Shown one piece after another: positions 53,156 to 62,040 of a DNA stretch of 64,000 nt. The notes beneath the pieces were generated by a model. It was not told where the DNA came from. It did no database searches and saw nothing but the letters and a program-made list of their open reading frames with translations. Source of the stretch: CCMP332 sp040218795 (GTDB taxonomy: Bacteria; Bacteroidota; Bacteroidia; Cytophagales; CCMP332); assembly GCA_040218795.1 (NCBI GenBank), contig JAVJQT010000001.1, positions 124,001 to 188,000 of the forward strand, written 5' to 3'. The translations under genes were made by a program, and so were the position numbers. Every line of letters starts with the position of its first letter. Positions within the stretch are counted from its first letter, which is position 1.

Positions 53156-55420
53156 ATGGCATTCGACATAGAAATGATCAAAAAGGTTTATCAAAACCTT
53201 GCTGAAAAAGTAGAGAAAAGCAGAAACTTATTAAACAGGCCTCTTACACTCACTGAGAAAATTTTATACAGTCATTTGGCAGATCCCTTGCCGAACGAAG
53301 AATTTAAAAGGGCCAAATCCTATGTTGATTTTAAACCAGACAGGGTAGCCATGCAGGATGCTACCGCTCAAATGGCGCTACTTCAGTTTATGCAAGCGGG
53401 TAAAAAACAAGCGGCTGTTCCTTCGACTGTGCATTGTGATCATTTGATTTTAGCCAAAGAAGGAGCTAAAGAAGATCTTAAAAACTCCATTAATACCAGT
53501 GGTGAAGTATTTAGTTTTTTAGAATCCGTCTCAAATAAATACGGTATCGGTTTCTGGAAACCGGGAGCAGGTATTATTCATCAGGTGGTGCTGGAAAATT
53601 ATGCATTTCCCGGAGGAATGATGATCGGAACGGATTCTCATACTGTAAACGCCGGAGGATTGGGTATGGTGGCTGTTGGCGTAGGAGGCGCAGACGCAGT
53701 AGATGTAATGGCGGGAATGCCATGGGAATTAAAATTTCCAAAACTTATAGGTGTAAAATTGACCGGGAAACTCAGCGGTTGGACTGCCTCAAAAGATGTT
53801 ATTTTAAAAGTCGCTGGAATTTTAACCGTAAAAGGTGGAACCGGTGCAATTGTTGAATATTTTGGGCCTGGGGCCGAATCTTTATCTTGTACCGGAAAAG
53901 GTACCATTTGCAATATGGGAGCTGAGATCGGTGCCACCACCTCTACTTTTGGTTACGATGCCAAAATGGAAGAATACTTAAGAGGAACGGACAGAGCTGA
54001 TGTGGCGGACCTCGCCAATGGAGTTAAAGAACATTTAACCGGAGATCCTGAAGTATATGCCAATCCTGAAAAATACTTTGATCAGTTAATTGAAATTGAT
54101 CTTTCAACACTGGAGCCTCATGTAAACGGACCATTTACACCGGATAGAGCAATTCCAATTTCAAAATTTGCTGAAGAAGTAAAGAAAAACGACTGGCCGG
54201 CGCGTCTGGAGGTTGGTTTGATCGGATCATGTACCAATTCTTCCTATGAAGATATCACACGTTCAGCATCCATCGCAAAACAGGCTTCGGAAAAAAATCT
54301 AAAAGCAAAAGCGGAGTTTACAGTTACTCCCGGGTCAGAAATGGTAAGGTATACTGTAGACAGAGATGGTTATTTGGATGTATTTAAAGACATTGGTGGC
54401 GTAGTACTAGCCAATGCATGCGGGCCTTGTATAGGCCAATGGTCAAGACATACCAATGACCCAAAACGCAAAAACAGTATTATCACCTCATTTAACAGAA
54501 ACTTTGCAAAGCGGAACGATGGTAATCCTAATACGCACGCTTTTGTGGCATCACCTGAAATCACCACAGCCTTTGCAATAGCCGGCGACCTCACTTTCAA
54601 TCCGGTTACAGACAGTTTAATAAATGAAGACGGGAAGCAGGTGAAATTAGATGAGCCCATGGGTATAGAATTTCCCCCTTCGGGTTTTGCAGTTGAAGAT
54701 TCTGGTTATCAGGCTCCTGCAGAAGATGGAAGCATGGTTGAAATAAAAGTTGCGCCTGACTCAAAACGTTTGCAATTGCTCGAACCTTTTGATCCATGGA
54801 ATGGAGAAAATTTCAAGGATATGAGATTGCTCATTAAAGCAAAGGGAAAATGTACCACCGACCATATTTCTATGGCAGGTCCCTGGTTGAGATACAGAGG
54901 GCATTTGGACAATATTTCCGACAATACGCTTACAGGTGCTATCAATTATTTCAACGATGAAACAGACAAGGTTAAAAATCAGTTGACCGGTGAGTACGGA
55001 GCTGTTCCTGCAACACAGAGAGATTATAAGGCCAAAGGAATTCCAACAATAGTTATTGGTGATCACAATTATGGCGAGGGAAGCTCAAGAGAACATGCGG
55101 CCATGCAACCACGATTTTTAGGTGTAAGAATTGTATTGGTAAAATCATTTGCCAGAATTCATGAAACGAACCTGAAAAAGCAGGGAATGTTGGGACTGAC
55201 TTTTGCAAATGAAAACGATTATGACAAAGTGCTGGAAGACGATATAATTGAAACAGTAGATTTGGATCAATTCGCACCTGACAAACAAATTACATTGCGA
55301 TTTAAACATTCTGATGGTTCTGAGGATTTGATCAAAACCAACCACACATATAATGAAAACCAGATTAAATGGTTTAGAGCGGGCTCTGCTCTTAATTTGA
55401 TAAAAGAGCTTGAGAAGTAA
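53156..55420 (+). CDS. aconitate hydratase (mitochondrial-type)
   Basis: The 754-residue enzyme isomerises citrate to isocitrate through a [4Fe-4S] cluster in the TCA cycle. Family blocks include VPSTVHCDHLI, GIIHQVVLENYAFPG, GTDSHTVNAGGLGM, LIGSCTNSSYED with one cluster Cys, and ANACGPCIGQW with the other two. The C-terminal swivel domain has GDHNYGEGSSREHAA with the Arg-Ser substrate site. Length is that of the mitochondrial type, shorter than bacterial AcnA. It is followed 9 bp later by the Wza-like gene, though a shared function is unlikely. Confidence 0.96.
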   Translation: MAFDIEMIKKVYQNLAEKVEKSRNLLNRPLTLTEKILYSHLADPLPNEEFKRAKSYVDFKPDRVAMQDATAQMALLQFMQAGKKQAAVPSTVHCDHLILAKEGAKEDLKNSINTSGEVFSFLESVSNKYGIGFWKPGAGIIHQVVLENYAFPGGMMIGTDSHTVNAGGLGMVAVGVGGADAVDVMAGMPWELKFPKLIGVKLTGKLSGWTASKDVILKVAGILTVKGGTGAIVEYFGPGAESLSCTGKGTICNMGAEIGATTSTFGYDAKMEEYLRGTDRADVADLANGVKEHLTGDPEVYANPEKYFDQLIEIDLSTLEPHVNGPFTPDRAIPISKFAEEVKKNDWPARLEVGLIGSCTNSSYEDITRSASIAKQASEKNLKAKAEFTVTPGSEMVRYTVDRDGYLDVFKDIGGVVLANACGPCIGQWSRHTNDPKRKNSIITSFNRNFAKRNDGNPNTHAFVASPEITTAFAIAGDLTFNPVTDSLINEDGKQVKLDEPMGIEFPPSGFAVEDSGYQAPAEDGSMVEIKVAPDSKRLQLLEPFDPWNGENFKDMRLLIKAKGKCTTDHISMAGPWLRYRGHLDNISDNTLTGAINYFNDETDKVKNQLTGEYGAVPATQRDYKAKGIPTIVIGDHNYGEGSSREHAAMQPRFLGVRIVLVKSFARIHETNLKKQGMLGLTFANENDYDKVLEDDIIETVDLDQFAPDKQITLRFKHSDGSEDLIKTNHTYNENQIKWFRAGSALNLIKELEK

Positions 55421-55429
55421 AAATTGGAA

Positions 55430-56335
55430 ATGAAGCGATTAGGTATTCTGGCCATTATTTCAGTAATGGCTTTCTCCTGTGTTATGAATAAGAAAGTTAT
55501 TTACTTGCAGGACGACGACTATTACGGCAAAAACTTGCCTTATAATCAATGGGTTAATGAATATGAAGCCAAATATCAGGACTATTTGCTTCAGCCCGGT
55601 GATATTATATCCATTCGCATCGGTTCATTAACTCCGGCCGAGTACAACTTTATCAAAGAATACGAAAGACAATTAGGCCAGATTAGAAAACTCAATCAAT
55701 TTGAGCAGAATAATAAGTCTTCACAAGGTAGAGGAAATCAGGGTGGAGGAATGATAGGTGCAGGAGGGACATCTCAAAATCCATTTGATGTAGGTTTAAT
55801 TCAATTTCTTGTTGATAATTATTTGTCGGGTTTCGAACTGGATGATGAAGGAAAACTCAATTTACCGGAAATTGGAGAATTGATTTTATCCGGCAAATCC
55901 ATAGATGAGGCCGAGGCAATTATTCAGGACAGCCTGGAGGGTTATTTTGAAACTCCCATTATAAAAGTAGAGCTTATGTCATTTCAGTTTTCGGTATTTG
56001 GTGAAATTGCCAAAGAGGGTCGCTACACCTCCTATAGTACGGAAACAAATATATTTGATGCAATTGCACTGGCAGAAAACCTGACTGAATTCGCAGATAG
56101 ATCCAGGATCAAGTTAATCAGAACCGAAGGGCGAAATGTGAAAACAGCTTATATCAATTTATTGGATGAAAAACTTTTGGGATCAGAATTTTACTATCTG
56201 AGACCAGGAGACAAAATTATTGTACCGGCATTAAAGGCAAAGGTATGGCGGCAATATATAATATCAGATGCTGCAAGAGCCGTTGCTACTTTGAGTTCAA
56301 TTGCCACCTTAATAGTCATACTAACCACAAGATAA
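55430..56335 (+). CDS. polysaccharide export lipoprotein (Wza-like, SLBB)
   Basis: I place the start at ATG 55430 (301 residues) with the lipobox AFSC (Cys17); a TTG two codons upstream is less likely. The polysaccharide export domain is seen in DYLLQPGDIISIRIGSL and LDDEGKLNLPEIGELILSGK-like segments, and SLBB-type strands in MSFQFSVFGEIAKEGRYTSY and LRPGDKIIVPALKAKV. A Gly/Gln/Asn-rich insert (about 95-125) interrupts the export domain. The C-terminal RAVATLSSIATLIVIL is a hydrophobic helix that could cross the outer membrane. It forms the outer-membrane pore partner of the Wzc-like kinase encoded next. Confidence 0.88.
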   Translation: MKRLGILAIISVMAFSCVMNKKVIYLQDDDYYGKNLPYNQWVNEYEAKYQDYLLQPGDIISIRIGSLTPAEYNFIKEYERQLGQIRKLNQFEQNNKSSQGRGNQGGGMIGAGGTSQNPFDVGLIQFLVDNYLSGFELDDEGKLNLPEIGELILSGKSIDEAEAIIQDSLEGYFETPIIKVELMSFQFSVFGEIAKEGRYTSYSTETNIFDAIALAENLTEFADRSRIKLIRTEGRNVKTAYINLLDEKLLGSEFYYLRPGDKIIVPALKAKVWRQYIISDAARAVATLSSIATLIVILTTR

Positions 56336-58729
56336 TTGGACGAATTTCAAAACACTGATCAGGACGAAAAACAGGGCATCGGGATAATTCAAAAAGTTCT
56401 TCTTAGTGCATTATCTAATTGGTATTGGATTACATTGAGTGTAATTGTATTTCTTACTATAGCTTTTCTTTACAATAGATATACAACCCCAATTTACCAG
56501 GTTTCAGCTTCATTGGTAAAAGTAAAGGCCACTGAAGCAGAGAGTATCTTTTCACCCGGTCGTTCCGCTGGTTTTTTCCGTTCCGATGTTAGTGATGTAG
56601 AACGTGAATTGAGAATAATAAAATCTCAAAAAAACATTGAAGAGGCATTAAATAATTTGGATTTTCATTTTAGTGTTTACAGATCCGGAGAAATAAAAAC
56701 CTCAGAAATTTACCCTCATGATTATTTCTGGATTGAAATAGATTCAAGTTCAACAAGAATTCCATTTGGAGAGTTATTTGAGTTTAAAAATCTCAAGAAT
56801 AACTCTACTTTTTCCTTGAATCCATTGAGCGAGACGAGTGACCTTAAAAATCTGTCAAATAAGACCTTTAAATTTAATGAATGGTTTAATATAAATGGAT
56901 GCAAGCTAAAGATTCAAAAATTGACCAACAGGAATCTCTCAGAAACAAGCGATGATTTTCTATTTAAATTGAATGATCCGGAAAACAATTCCACTTTGTA
57001 TGAAAATCAATTGCGACTGAGAAGTGATAAAAACTCCAATAATATATTTCATTTTTCCTTTAGTTCAACAACACCTCAAAAAGACATTGCATTTTTAGAA
57101 ACACTTATAAAAGTTGTTAGAAAAAATAATCTCTCCGAGAAAAACCGCGAGGCATCTAATTCACTAAATTTTATCGAAACACAGCTTTCAAAACTGACTG
57201 ATACTCTGAGTTATTTTCGAGGAAAAATTGATGAATACAAAATAAAAAATCTCGATTTTGGGAATGCTTCTAATCTTATTTTGGAAAAAATAAATCGTTT
57301 GGAAGAGTATAAGTCTGAATTGCTTCTCAAGAAAAACTATTATGAATATTTAAAAAAATATGTGGAACAAAAAAGGGACGAAGAAATTTTCGCTCCAATG
57401 GTAATTGGTATTGAGGATCCATTATTAAATGAACTTGCACTTGAATATATCAACATAAAGAAAGAAGCCAGACTACTTAAAAACGAAAAAAATAAGGAAA
57501 ACCCATATTTAAATTATGAAGAAAGTGTGGTGGAAAGAATTGAAAAAAATATAATTGAAAACGTAACAAACCAGCAGGAAGACAACTCAAAAAAACTCTT
57601 AGAAACTGATTCAAAAATCAATTTTTATATTTCTTCTCTTACAGGACTTCAGGAAGAACAACGCGATTTATATGAAGTGCAGCAGCTTTCAGAGTTAAAC
57701 TCTCAACTAGTAGAGCTCTTGCTCCAAAAGAAAACTGAAATAAGTATAAATAAATCTTCAAACAGCTCTGATTACGATGTATTAGATGATCCCAAGTTCG
57801 TTGATGATCCATTGATACCGGATAAAGAAAGAAATCTTCTCATTGCCCTGGCAATCGGACTCGGCATACCTTTCAGTTTGATTTACCTCAAAGAAGCACT
57901 GAACAAACGTGTTAAGTATAAAGACGATCTATTAAGTTTAACTGATATTCCATTAATAGGAGTTATTGGGCATAGTAAGCACGACAATAATTTGGTGGTT
58001 ACTGAAAAACCAAAATCCGTGGTTTCTGAATCTTTTAGAGCCATTAGATCTAATATTCACTTTCTTCAGGCAGGTGAAGAAGGCGGTGTTTTCCTGGTGA
58101 CATCGAGTATAAGTGGTGAGGGAAAAACATTCTGTTCGATCAATCTTGCTCAGGTTTTTAGTTTATCTGAGAAAAAAGTACTTCTTATCGGAGCTGATAT
58201 GCGGAAACCAAAAATCTACGATGATTTTGGAATTTCCAATGACTTTGGCTTATCCTCTTTTTTAAGTGGAGATATGTCACTTAAAGACGTTATTCAGAAA
58301 ACTAAATTTCAAAATCTGGATATCATCAGTGCTGGAATTATCCCGCCAAATCCTTCAGAATTATTAATGAGCGACCGAATGCAGGAAGCTGTTAAGAGTT
58401 TAAGGGTCGATTATGAATATATTATTATTGATTCTCCACCCGTTGGACTAGTTACAGATGCTAAGATACTTATGGAAAGGGCCGACCAAACCATTTATAT
58501 AGTTAGACAAAACGTTTCACCAATTGAAGCAATTAATAATCTGGATATGGATTACCAAAATGGAAAAATCAAGCACATATCTATGATTCTTAATGATTTA
58601 TCGATTAAAAAAAGTGGCTATGGCTATGGTTATGGTTACGGCTATGGTTACGGCTATGGATATGGCTATTACGAAGATGACCATAAAAAGAAAAAAGGTA
58701 TTTTTAACAGGCTGTTTGGCAAAGGCTGA
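56336..58729 (+). CDS. Wzc-like chain-length regulator and BY-kinase
   Basis: The 797-residue product begins with a TTG directly after the Wza-like stop codon; no nearby ATG exists. Two transmembrane segments (about 22-46 and 498-518) bracket a periplasmic region of about 450 residues with coiled coils, as in Wzz/Wzc. The cytoplasmic BY-kinase domain holds Walker A SGEGKT (593-598), Walker A' LLIGADMRKPK and Walker B YIIIDSPP. The C-terminus has nine consecutive Gly-Tyr pairs and a further Tyr, then a Lys-rich end, an unusually regular version of the tyrosine cluster that such kinases autophosphorylate. Confidence 0.93.
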   Translation: MDEFQNTDQDEKQGIGIIQKVLLSALSNWYWITLSVIVFLTIAFLYNRYTTPIYQVSASLVKVKATEAESIFSPGRSAGFFRSDVSDVERELRIIKSQKNIEEALNNLDFHFSVYRSGEIKTSEIYPHDYFWIEIDSSSTRIPFGELFEFKNLKNNSTFSLNPLSETSDLKNLSNKTFKFNEWFNINGCKLKIQKLTNRNLSETSDDFLFKLNDPENNSTLYENQLRLRSDKNSNNIFHFSFSSTTPQKDIAFLETLIKVVRKNNLSEKNREASNSLNFIETQLSKLTDTLSYFRGKIDEYKIKNLDFGNASNLILEKINRLEEYKSELLLKKNYYEYLKKYVEQKRDEEIFAPMVIGIEDPLLNELALEYINIKKEARLLKNEKNKENPYLNYEESVVERIEKNIIENVTNQQEDNSKKLLETDSKINFYISSLTGLQEEQRDLYEVQQLSELNSQLVELLLQKKTEISINKSSNSSDYDVLDDPKFVDDPLIPDKERNLLIALAIGLGIPFSLIYLKEALNKRVKYKDDLLSLTDIPLIGVIGHSKHDNNLVVTEKPKSVVSESFRAIRSNIHFLQAGEEGGVFLVTSSISGEGKTFCSINLAQVFSLSEKKVLLIGADMRKPKIYDDFGISNDFGLSSFLSGDMSLKDVIQKTKFQNLDIISAGIIPPNPSELLMSDRMQEAVKSLRVDYEYIIIDSPPVGLVTDAKILMERADQTIYIVRQNVSPIEAINNLDMDYQNGKIKHISMILNDLSIKKSGYGYGYGYGYGYGYGYGYYEDDHKKKKGIFNRLFGKG
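58616..58672 (+). repeat. Gly-Tyr hexanucleotide repeat in the Wzc-like tail
   Basis: Nine GGN-TAY codon pairs in a row, with synonymous changes between them, are followed by TAC. At the DNA level this is an imperfect 6-bp repeat that keeps frame when units are gained or lost. Confidence 0.95.
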
Positions 58730-58737
58730 GTAATACT

Positions 58738-59790
58738 ATGAAAATACTTCTCACCGGAGTTGCGGGTTTTATCGGGTATCACACGGCGTACAAGCTTCTT
58801 CTAGAGGGTTATGAAATTACAGGACTCGATAATCTCAATACATATTACGATGTTGACCTAAAATTAAGGCGACTGGAATCGCTTGGAATTAAAGCCTCAC
58901 AGATTTCCGATGATGATGTATTGCAAAGTGAGAATTTCAAAAATTTTCAATTCGTAAAAATTGACATTGCAAATAAACATGAGCTTTATGAGGTAATATC
59001 AAAATCAAAACCTGATGTAATTATACATCTTGCTGCACAAGCCGGTGTTAGATATTCACTTGATCATCCCGAAAAGTATCTTGAGAGCAATATTCATGGA
59101 TTTTTAAATCTTATGGAAGCAATTAAAGAAAGGCCTTTAAAGCATTTCATCTTTGCTTCCAGTTCTTCAGTTTACGGTCTGAATAAGGAAATCCCATTTA
59201 AGACTAATCACCATACTGACCATCCTATTTCACTTTATGCTGCTACAAAAAAGAGCAATGAAATGATGGCGCATACTTACAGCCATTTATTCAATATTCC
59301 AATGACAGGCTTGAGGTTTTTTACTGTTTACGGTCCTTGGGGTAGGCCTGACATGGCCATGTTTATTTTCACAAAAAATATCTTAGAAGGAAAAGAAATT
59401 AATGTTTATAACAATGGCCAAATGAGTAGGGATTTTACCTATATCAGTGATATTGTCGATTCAATCAGTAAACTGATCGATAAGGTTCCAAATGGTAAAA
59501 CTCCAAATAATCAAAAAAATTTACTACCAAACGAGAGTACTGCTGCCTATCAATTGTTCAACATAGGATATAATAGCCCTACAAAATTGACGGACTTTAT
59601 CAAAGCCATAGAGAAACACACCGGTAAAAAAGCAAAAATCAATTTTCAACCTTTACAGCCCGGAGATGTAGAAAACACCTTTGCCGATGTGTCGGATTTA
59701 TTTGAATACATCGATTTCAAACCGAAAATAGGTGTGGATGAAGGAGTTGAGAAGTTTGTGGAATGGTTTCGAGGGTATTACAATTGCTAA
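58738..59790 (+). CDS. NAD-dependent epimerase (UDP-glucuronate 4-epimerase-like)
   Basis: The 350-residue SDR protein has TGVAGFIGYHTAYKLLLEGY (NAD-binding GxxGxxG), DNLNTYYDVDLKLRRL, IIHLAAQAGVRYSLDHPEKY, ASSSSVYGLN and LYAATKKSNEM with the catalytic Tyr-xxx-Lys. FFTVYGPWGRPDMAMFIFTK fits the UDP-glucuronate 4-epimerase (Gla/WbpP-like) group. It would supply galacturonate or a related sugar nucleotide to the polysaccharide made here. It starts 8 bp after the Wzc-like gene. Confidence 0.88.
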   Translation: MKILLTGVAGFIGYHTAYKLLLEGYEITGLDNLNTYYDVDLKLRRLESLGIKASQISDDDVLQSENFKNFQFVKIDIANKHELYEVISKSKPDVIIHLAAQAGVRYSLDHPEKYLESNIHGFLNLMEAIKERPLKHFIFASSSSVYGLNKEIPFKTNHHTDHPISLYAATKKSNEMMAHTYSHLFNIPMTGLRFFTVYGPWGRPDMAMFIFTKNILEGKEINVYNNGQMSRDFTYISDIVDSISKLIDKVPNGKTPNNQKNLLPNESTAAYQLFNIGYNSPTKLTDFIKAIEKHTGKKAKINFQPLQPGDVENTFADVSDLFEYIDFKPKIGVDEGVEKFVEWFRGYYNC

Positions 59791-59840
59791 TTTTACCTTT
59801 CTTTGGAGCGCATTCATTATATTAACTTTCGGTTTATTTT

Positions 59841-59872
59841 TGTTTATCTGTTTATCTGTTTATCTGTTTATC
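59841..59872. repeat. four perfect octamers GTTTATCT
   Basis: Four exact head-to-tail copies of GTTTATCT are followed by degenerate copies (GATTTTCT, GTTTACCT) to about 59888, and preceded by GTTTATTT. The array lies in the gap between the epimerase and four-helix bundle genes. Confidence 0.93.
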
Positions 59873-60017
59873 TGATTTTCTGTTTACCTGTAATATTAAG
59901 ATTCCCATTCTTAATTAGAATTTTTCATATTTGAAAAAAAGCATAAGACTAATTGATAATTACTTTCTACAAATCAACAGAAATTGGAACAAAACATATT
60001 TGTAGTTTGCTTGAGAT

Positions 60018-60377
60018 ATGCATAGTTACTCATTTGAAAAACTGAATGTCTGGAAAGATAGTCTTGAATTAGTTAAGCTAATTTATAAAGTCACGAAAGG
60101 ATTTCCATCTGATGAAAAATACGGCTTGATCTCCCAAATGAAAAGAAGTTCTGTTTCAGTAAGTTCTAATATCGCAGAAGGTTCAACAAGGAAAACCGAT
60201 AAAAATCAATCTCATTTTTATTCGATGGCTTATGGCAGTTTAATCGAATTATTGAATCAATTGATCATTCGTGAGCAATTGCATTTTATTTCCAAGAATG
60301 AGCTCGATAGTTTGAGATTAGAAATTGATAAAGTAGCCAATAAACTGAACGCACTTCAAAAATCCAGAATAAGGTAG
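60018..60377 (+). CDS. four-helix bundle protein (23S rRNA IVS-like family)
   Basis: The 119-residue product is a clear member: FEKLNVWKDSLELVKLIYK, FPSDEKYGLISQMKRSSVSV, SSNIAEGSTRKTDK, and the long C-terminal helix ending KLNALQKSRIR. The SSVSVSSNIAEGS block is the family's hallmark, better kept here than in the paralogue at 18723-19082. It lies within the polysaccharide locus but breaks the pathway order and is flanked by repeat-rich gaps, so it may be an insertion. Function is unknown. Confidence 0.88.
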   Translation: MHSYSFEKLNVWKDSLELVKLIYKVTKGFPSDEKYGLISQMKRSSVSVSSNIAEGSTRKTDKNQSHFYSMAYGSLIELLNQLIIREQLHFISKNELDSLRLEIDKVANKLNALQKSRIR

Positions 60378-60423
60378 CGCATTTCTTTTTTTTGTAATTC
60401 TCAAATACCATAGTTTTGCCACT

Positions 60424-60465
60424 AAACAGTTAAACAACTCAATGTTTAAACAATTAAACACTTAA
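60424..60465. repeat. imperfect TTAAACA-type heptamer words
   Basis: Several TAAACA/TTAAACA words recur in the gap before the WbpB-like gene, including the self-complementary GTTTAAAC. The periodicity is imperfect, so this is a weaker case than the other arrays. Confidence 0.5.
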
Positions 60466-60472
60466 TCATCCA

Positions 60473-61438
60473 TTGAAAAACTTCGCTCTCATCGGTGCTG
60501 CCGGCTACATTGCTCCACGACATTTAAAAGCCATAAAAGAAACCGGAAATAAATTAACCGCTGCCGTTGACAAGCACGACTGTGTTGGAATTATGGACTC
60601 ATTCTTTCCAAAAGCTGCTTTTTTCACCGAGTTCGAACGATTTGACAGACATTTAGAAAAGGAAAAAAGAGAAAATCATCAGGCGGACTACATCAGTATA
60701 TGCACTCCGAATTATATGCACGATTCCCATATCCGTTTTGCATTGCGCTATGGAGCTGATGCAATTTGTGAAAAACCACTGGTTTTAAACCCCTGGAATG
60801 TTGATCACCTTTTGGAATTGCAAAAGGAATCAGGTAAGAAAGTTTATAACATATTGCAATTAAGGCTTCATCCAAGTGTTATTGCTTTAAAACAAAAAAT
60901 TGAAACGGAGCCGGAAAAGATACACGATATTGATCTAACTTATATTACCTCTCGCGGAAACTGGTATTACGCCTCATGGAAAGGTGACCTTAATAAATCA
61001 GGTGGAATAGCTACTAATATTGGAATTCATTTTTTTGATATGTTGATTTGGATTTTTGGGCCGGTTCAAAAACGCAAAATTCATTTACATGAACACGATC
61101 GTGCGAGTGGATTTCTGGAATTAAAAAATGCAAGAGTTAGATGGTTTTTGAGCATTAACGCAGAAACACTTCCTGATAAGGTCAAAAAATCCGGCTTGAG
61201 CACTTACAGATCAATAACGATTGAGGGCGAAGAATTTGAGTTTAGCAAGGGTTTTAATGATCTGCATACGAGGAGTTATGAAAATATAATGTCAGGAAAT
61301 GGCTTTGAGCTCTCAGAAGCCAAACCTTCTATCAATGAAGTGTTTGAGATCCGTCAAGCGGAAACGCATCCTCTAAAGGAAGATTATCATCCTCTGGCAA
61401 AATTACCCCTGGCACATCATCCTTTCACTAAATCCTGA
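60473..61438 (+). CDS. Gfo/Idh/MocA oxidoreductase, WbpB/WlbA-like
   Basis: The 321-residue product starts at a TTG (MKNFALIGAAGYIAPRHLKAI); no in-frame ATG precedes it. It has the Rossmann motif GAAGYIAPRH, DYISICTPNYMHDSH, ADAICEKPLVLNPWN with the catalytic Lys of EKP, and GGIATNIGIHFFDMLIW with the His. This arrangement fits WbpB/WlbA, which oxidises UDP-N-acetylglucosaminuronate at C3 on the way to diacetylated mannuronate sugars. The UDP-sugar substrate is inferred from the family. The next gene starts 2 bp after. Confidence 0.87.
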   Translation: MKNFALIGAAGYIAPRHLKAIKETGNKLTAAVDKHDCVGIMDSFFPKAAFFTEFERFDRHLEKEKRENHQADYISICTPNYMHDSHIRFALRYGADAICEKPLVLNPWNVDHLLELQKESGKKVYNILQLRLHPSVIALKQKIETEPEKIHDIDLTYITSRGNWYYASWKGDLNKSGGIATNIGIHFFDMLIWIFGPVQKRKIHLHEHDRASGFLELKNARVRWFLSINAETLPDKVKKSGLSTYRSITIEGEEFEFSKGFNDLHTRSYENIMSGNGFELSEAKPSINEVFEIRQAETHPLKEDYHPLAKLPLAHHPFTKS

Positions 61439-61439
61439 A

Positions 61440-61955
61440 ATGGCGGAAAAGAAATGGCTGGTTTTTTACACTAAAAGCAGGCATGAGAAAAAATGTTTAG
61501 ACCTTCTTTTGCGCCGAGGCTATGAAGCATGGCTTCCCATGGTAAAGGAATTAAGACAATGGTCTGATCGCAAAAAAAAAGTAGAAGCTCCTCTCTTTCG
61601 CTCTTACATTTTTGTCAATTTGGAAGAACATCAGCTAAGGGAAGTTCTTCAATTACCCGGTATTTCCTGGAACATTCGTCACAATGACAAACCCGCTGTA
61701 CTGCATTCAAAAGATAAAGAAATCATTGAGCAAATCCTGGAATCAGGATACACCATTGAGGAAGAATCAAATATCGGCGATTTCGAAAAGGGTAAAAAAG
61801 TTATAATTACTTCAGGCGCCTTGAAAAACAACAAAGCCATTGTTTTATCAAAAGATAGCCCTTTCGTACTTATTCAGCTTGAAAGCATCGACAAAAACAT
61901 CAAGGTAAAGCTCCCATTTGATACTTTAAAGCTAATTAATACAAATGATGAGTAA
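61440..61955 (+). CDS. UpxY-family transcription antiterminator (NusG/RfaH-like)
   Basis: The 171-residue product has the NGN fold of NusG paralogues: WLVFYTKSRHEKKCLDLLLRRGYEAWLP, RQWSDRKKKVEAPLFRSYIFVNLE, a linker, and a C-terminal KOW domain (GDFEKGKKVIITSGALKNNK). Like UpxY of Bacteroides and RfaH of enterics, it should bind RNA polymerase and prevent early stopping within long surface-polysaccharide operons. It lies mid-locus just after the WbpB-like gene, rather than at the operon head where UpxY genes usually lie. Confidence 0.9.
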   Translation: MAEKKWLVFYTKSRHEKKCLDLLLRRGYEAWLPMVKELRQWSDRKKKVEAPLFRSYIFVNLEEHQLREVLQLPGISWNIRHNDKPAVLHSKDKEIIEQILESGYTIEEESNIGDFEKGKKVIITSGALKNNKAIVLSKDSPFVLIQLESIDKNIKVKLPFDTLKLINTNDE

Positions 61956-61982
61956 AAAAACTACTCATATCTTGTTTTTTAT

Positions 61983-62003
61983 AATTCGTAATTCGTAATT
62001 TGA
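61983..62003. repeat. three tandem heptamers AATTCGT-type
   Basis: AATTCGT, AATTCGT, AATTTGA follow head to tail. This is another 7-bp period array in the same locus. Confidence 0.7.
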
Positions 62004-62008
62004 CATTT

Positions 62009-62036
62009 AATCAACGAAGCCATTGCGAAGTTGATT
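62009..62036. promoter_or_regulatory. inverted repeat next to the winged-helix gene start
   Basis: AATCAAC (62009-62015) and GTTGATT (62030-62036) form a perfect 7-bp inverted repeat with a 14-nt spacer. It ends 4 bp before the TTG start and could be an operator of the winged-helix protein itself or a leader hairpin. Confidence 0.4.
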
Positions 62037-62040
62037 GTAA

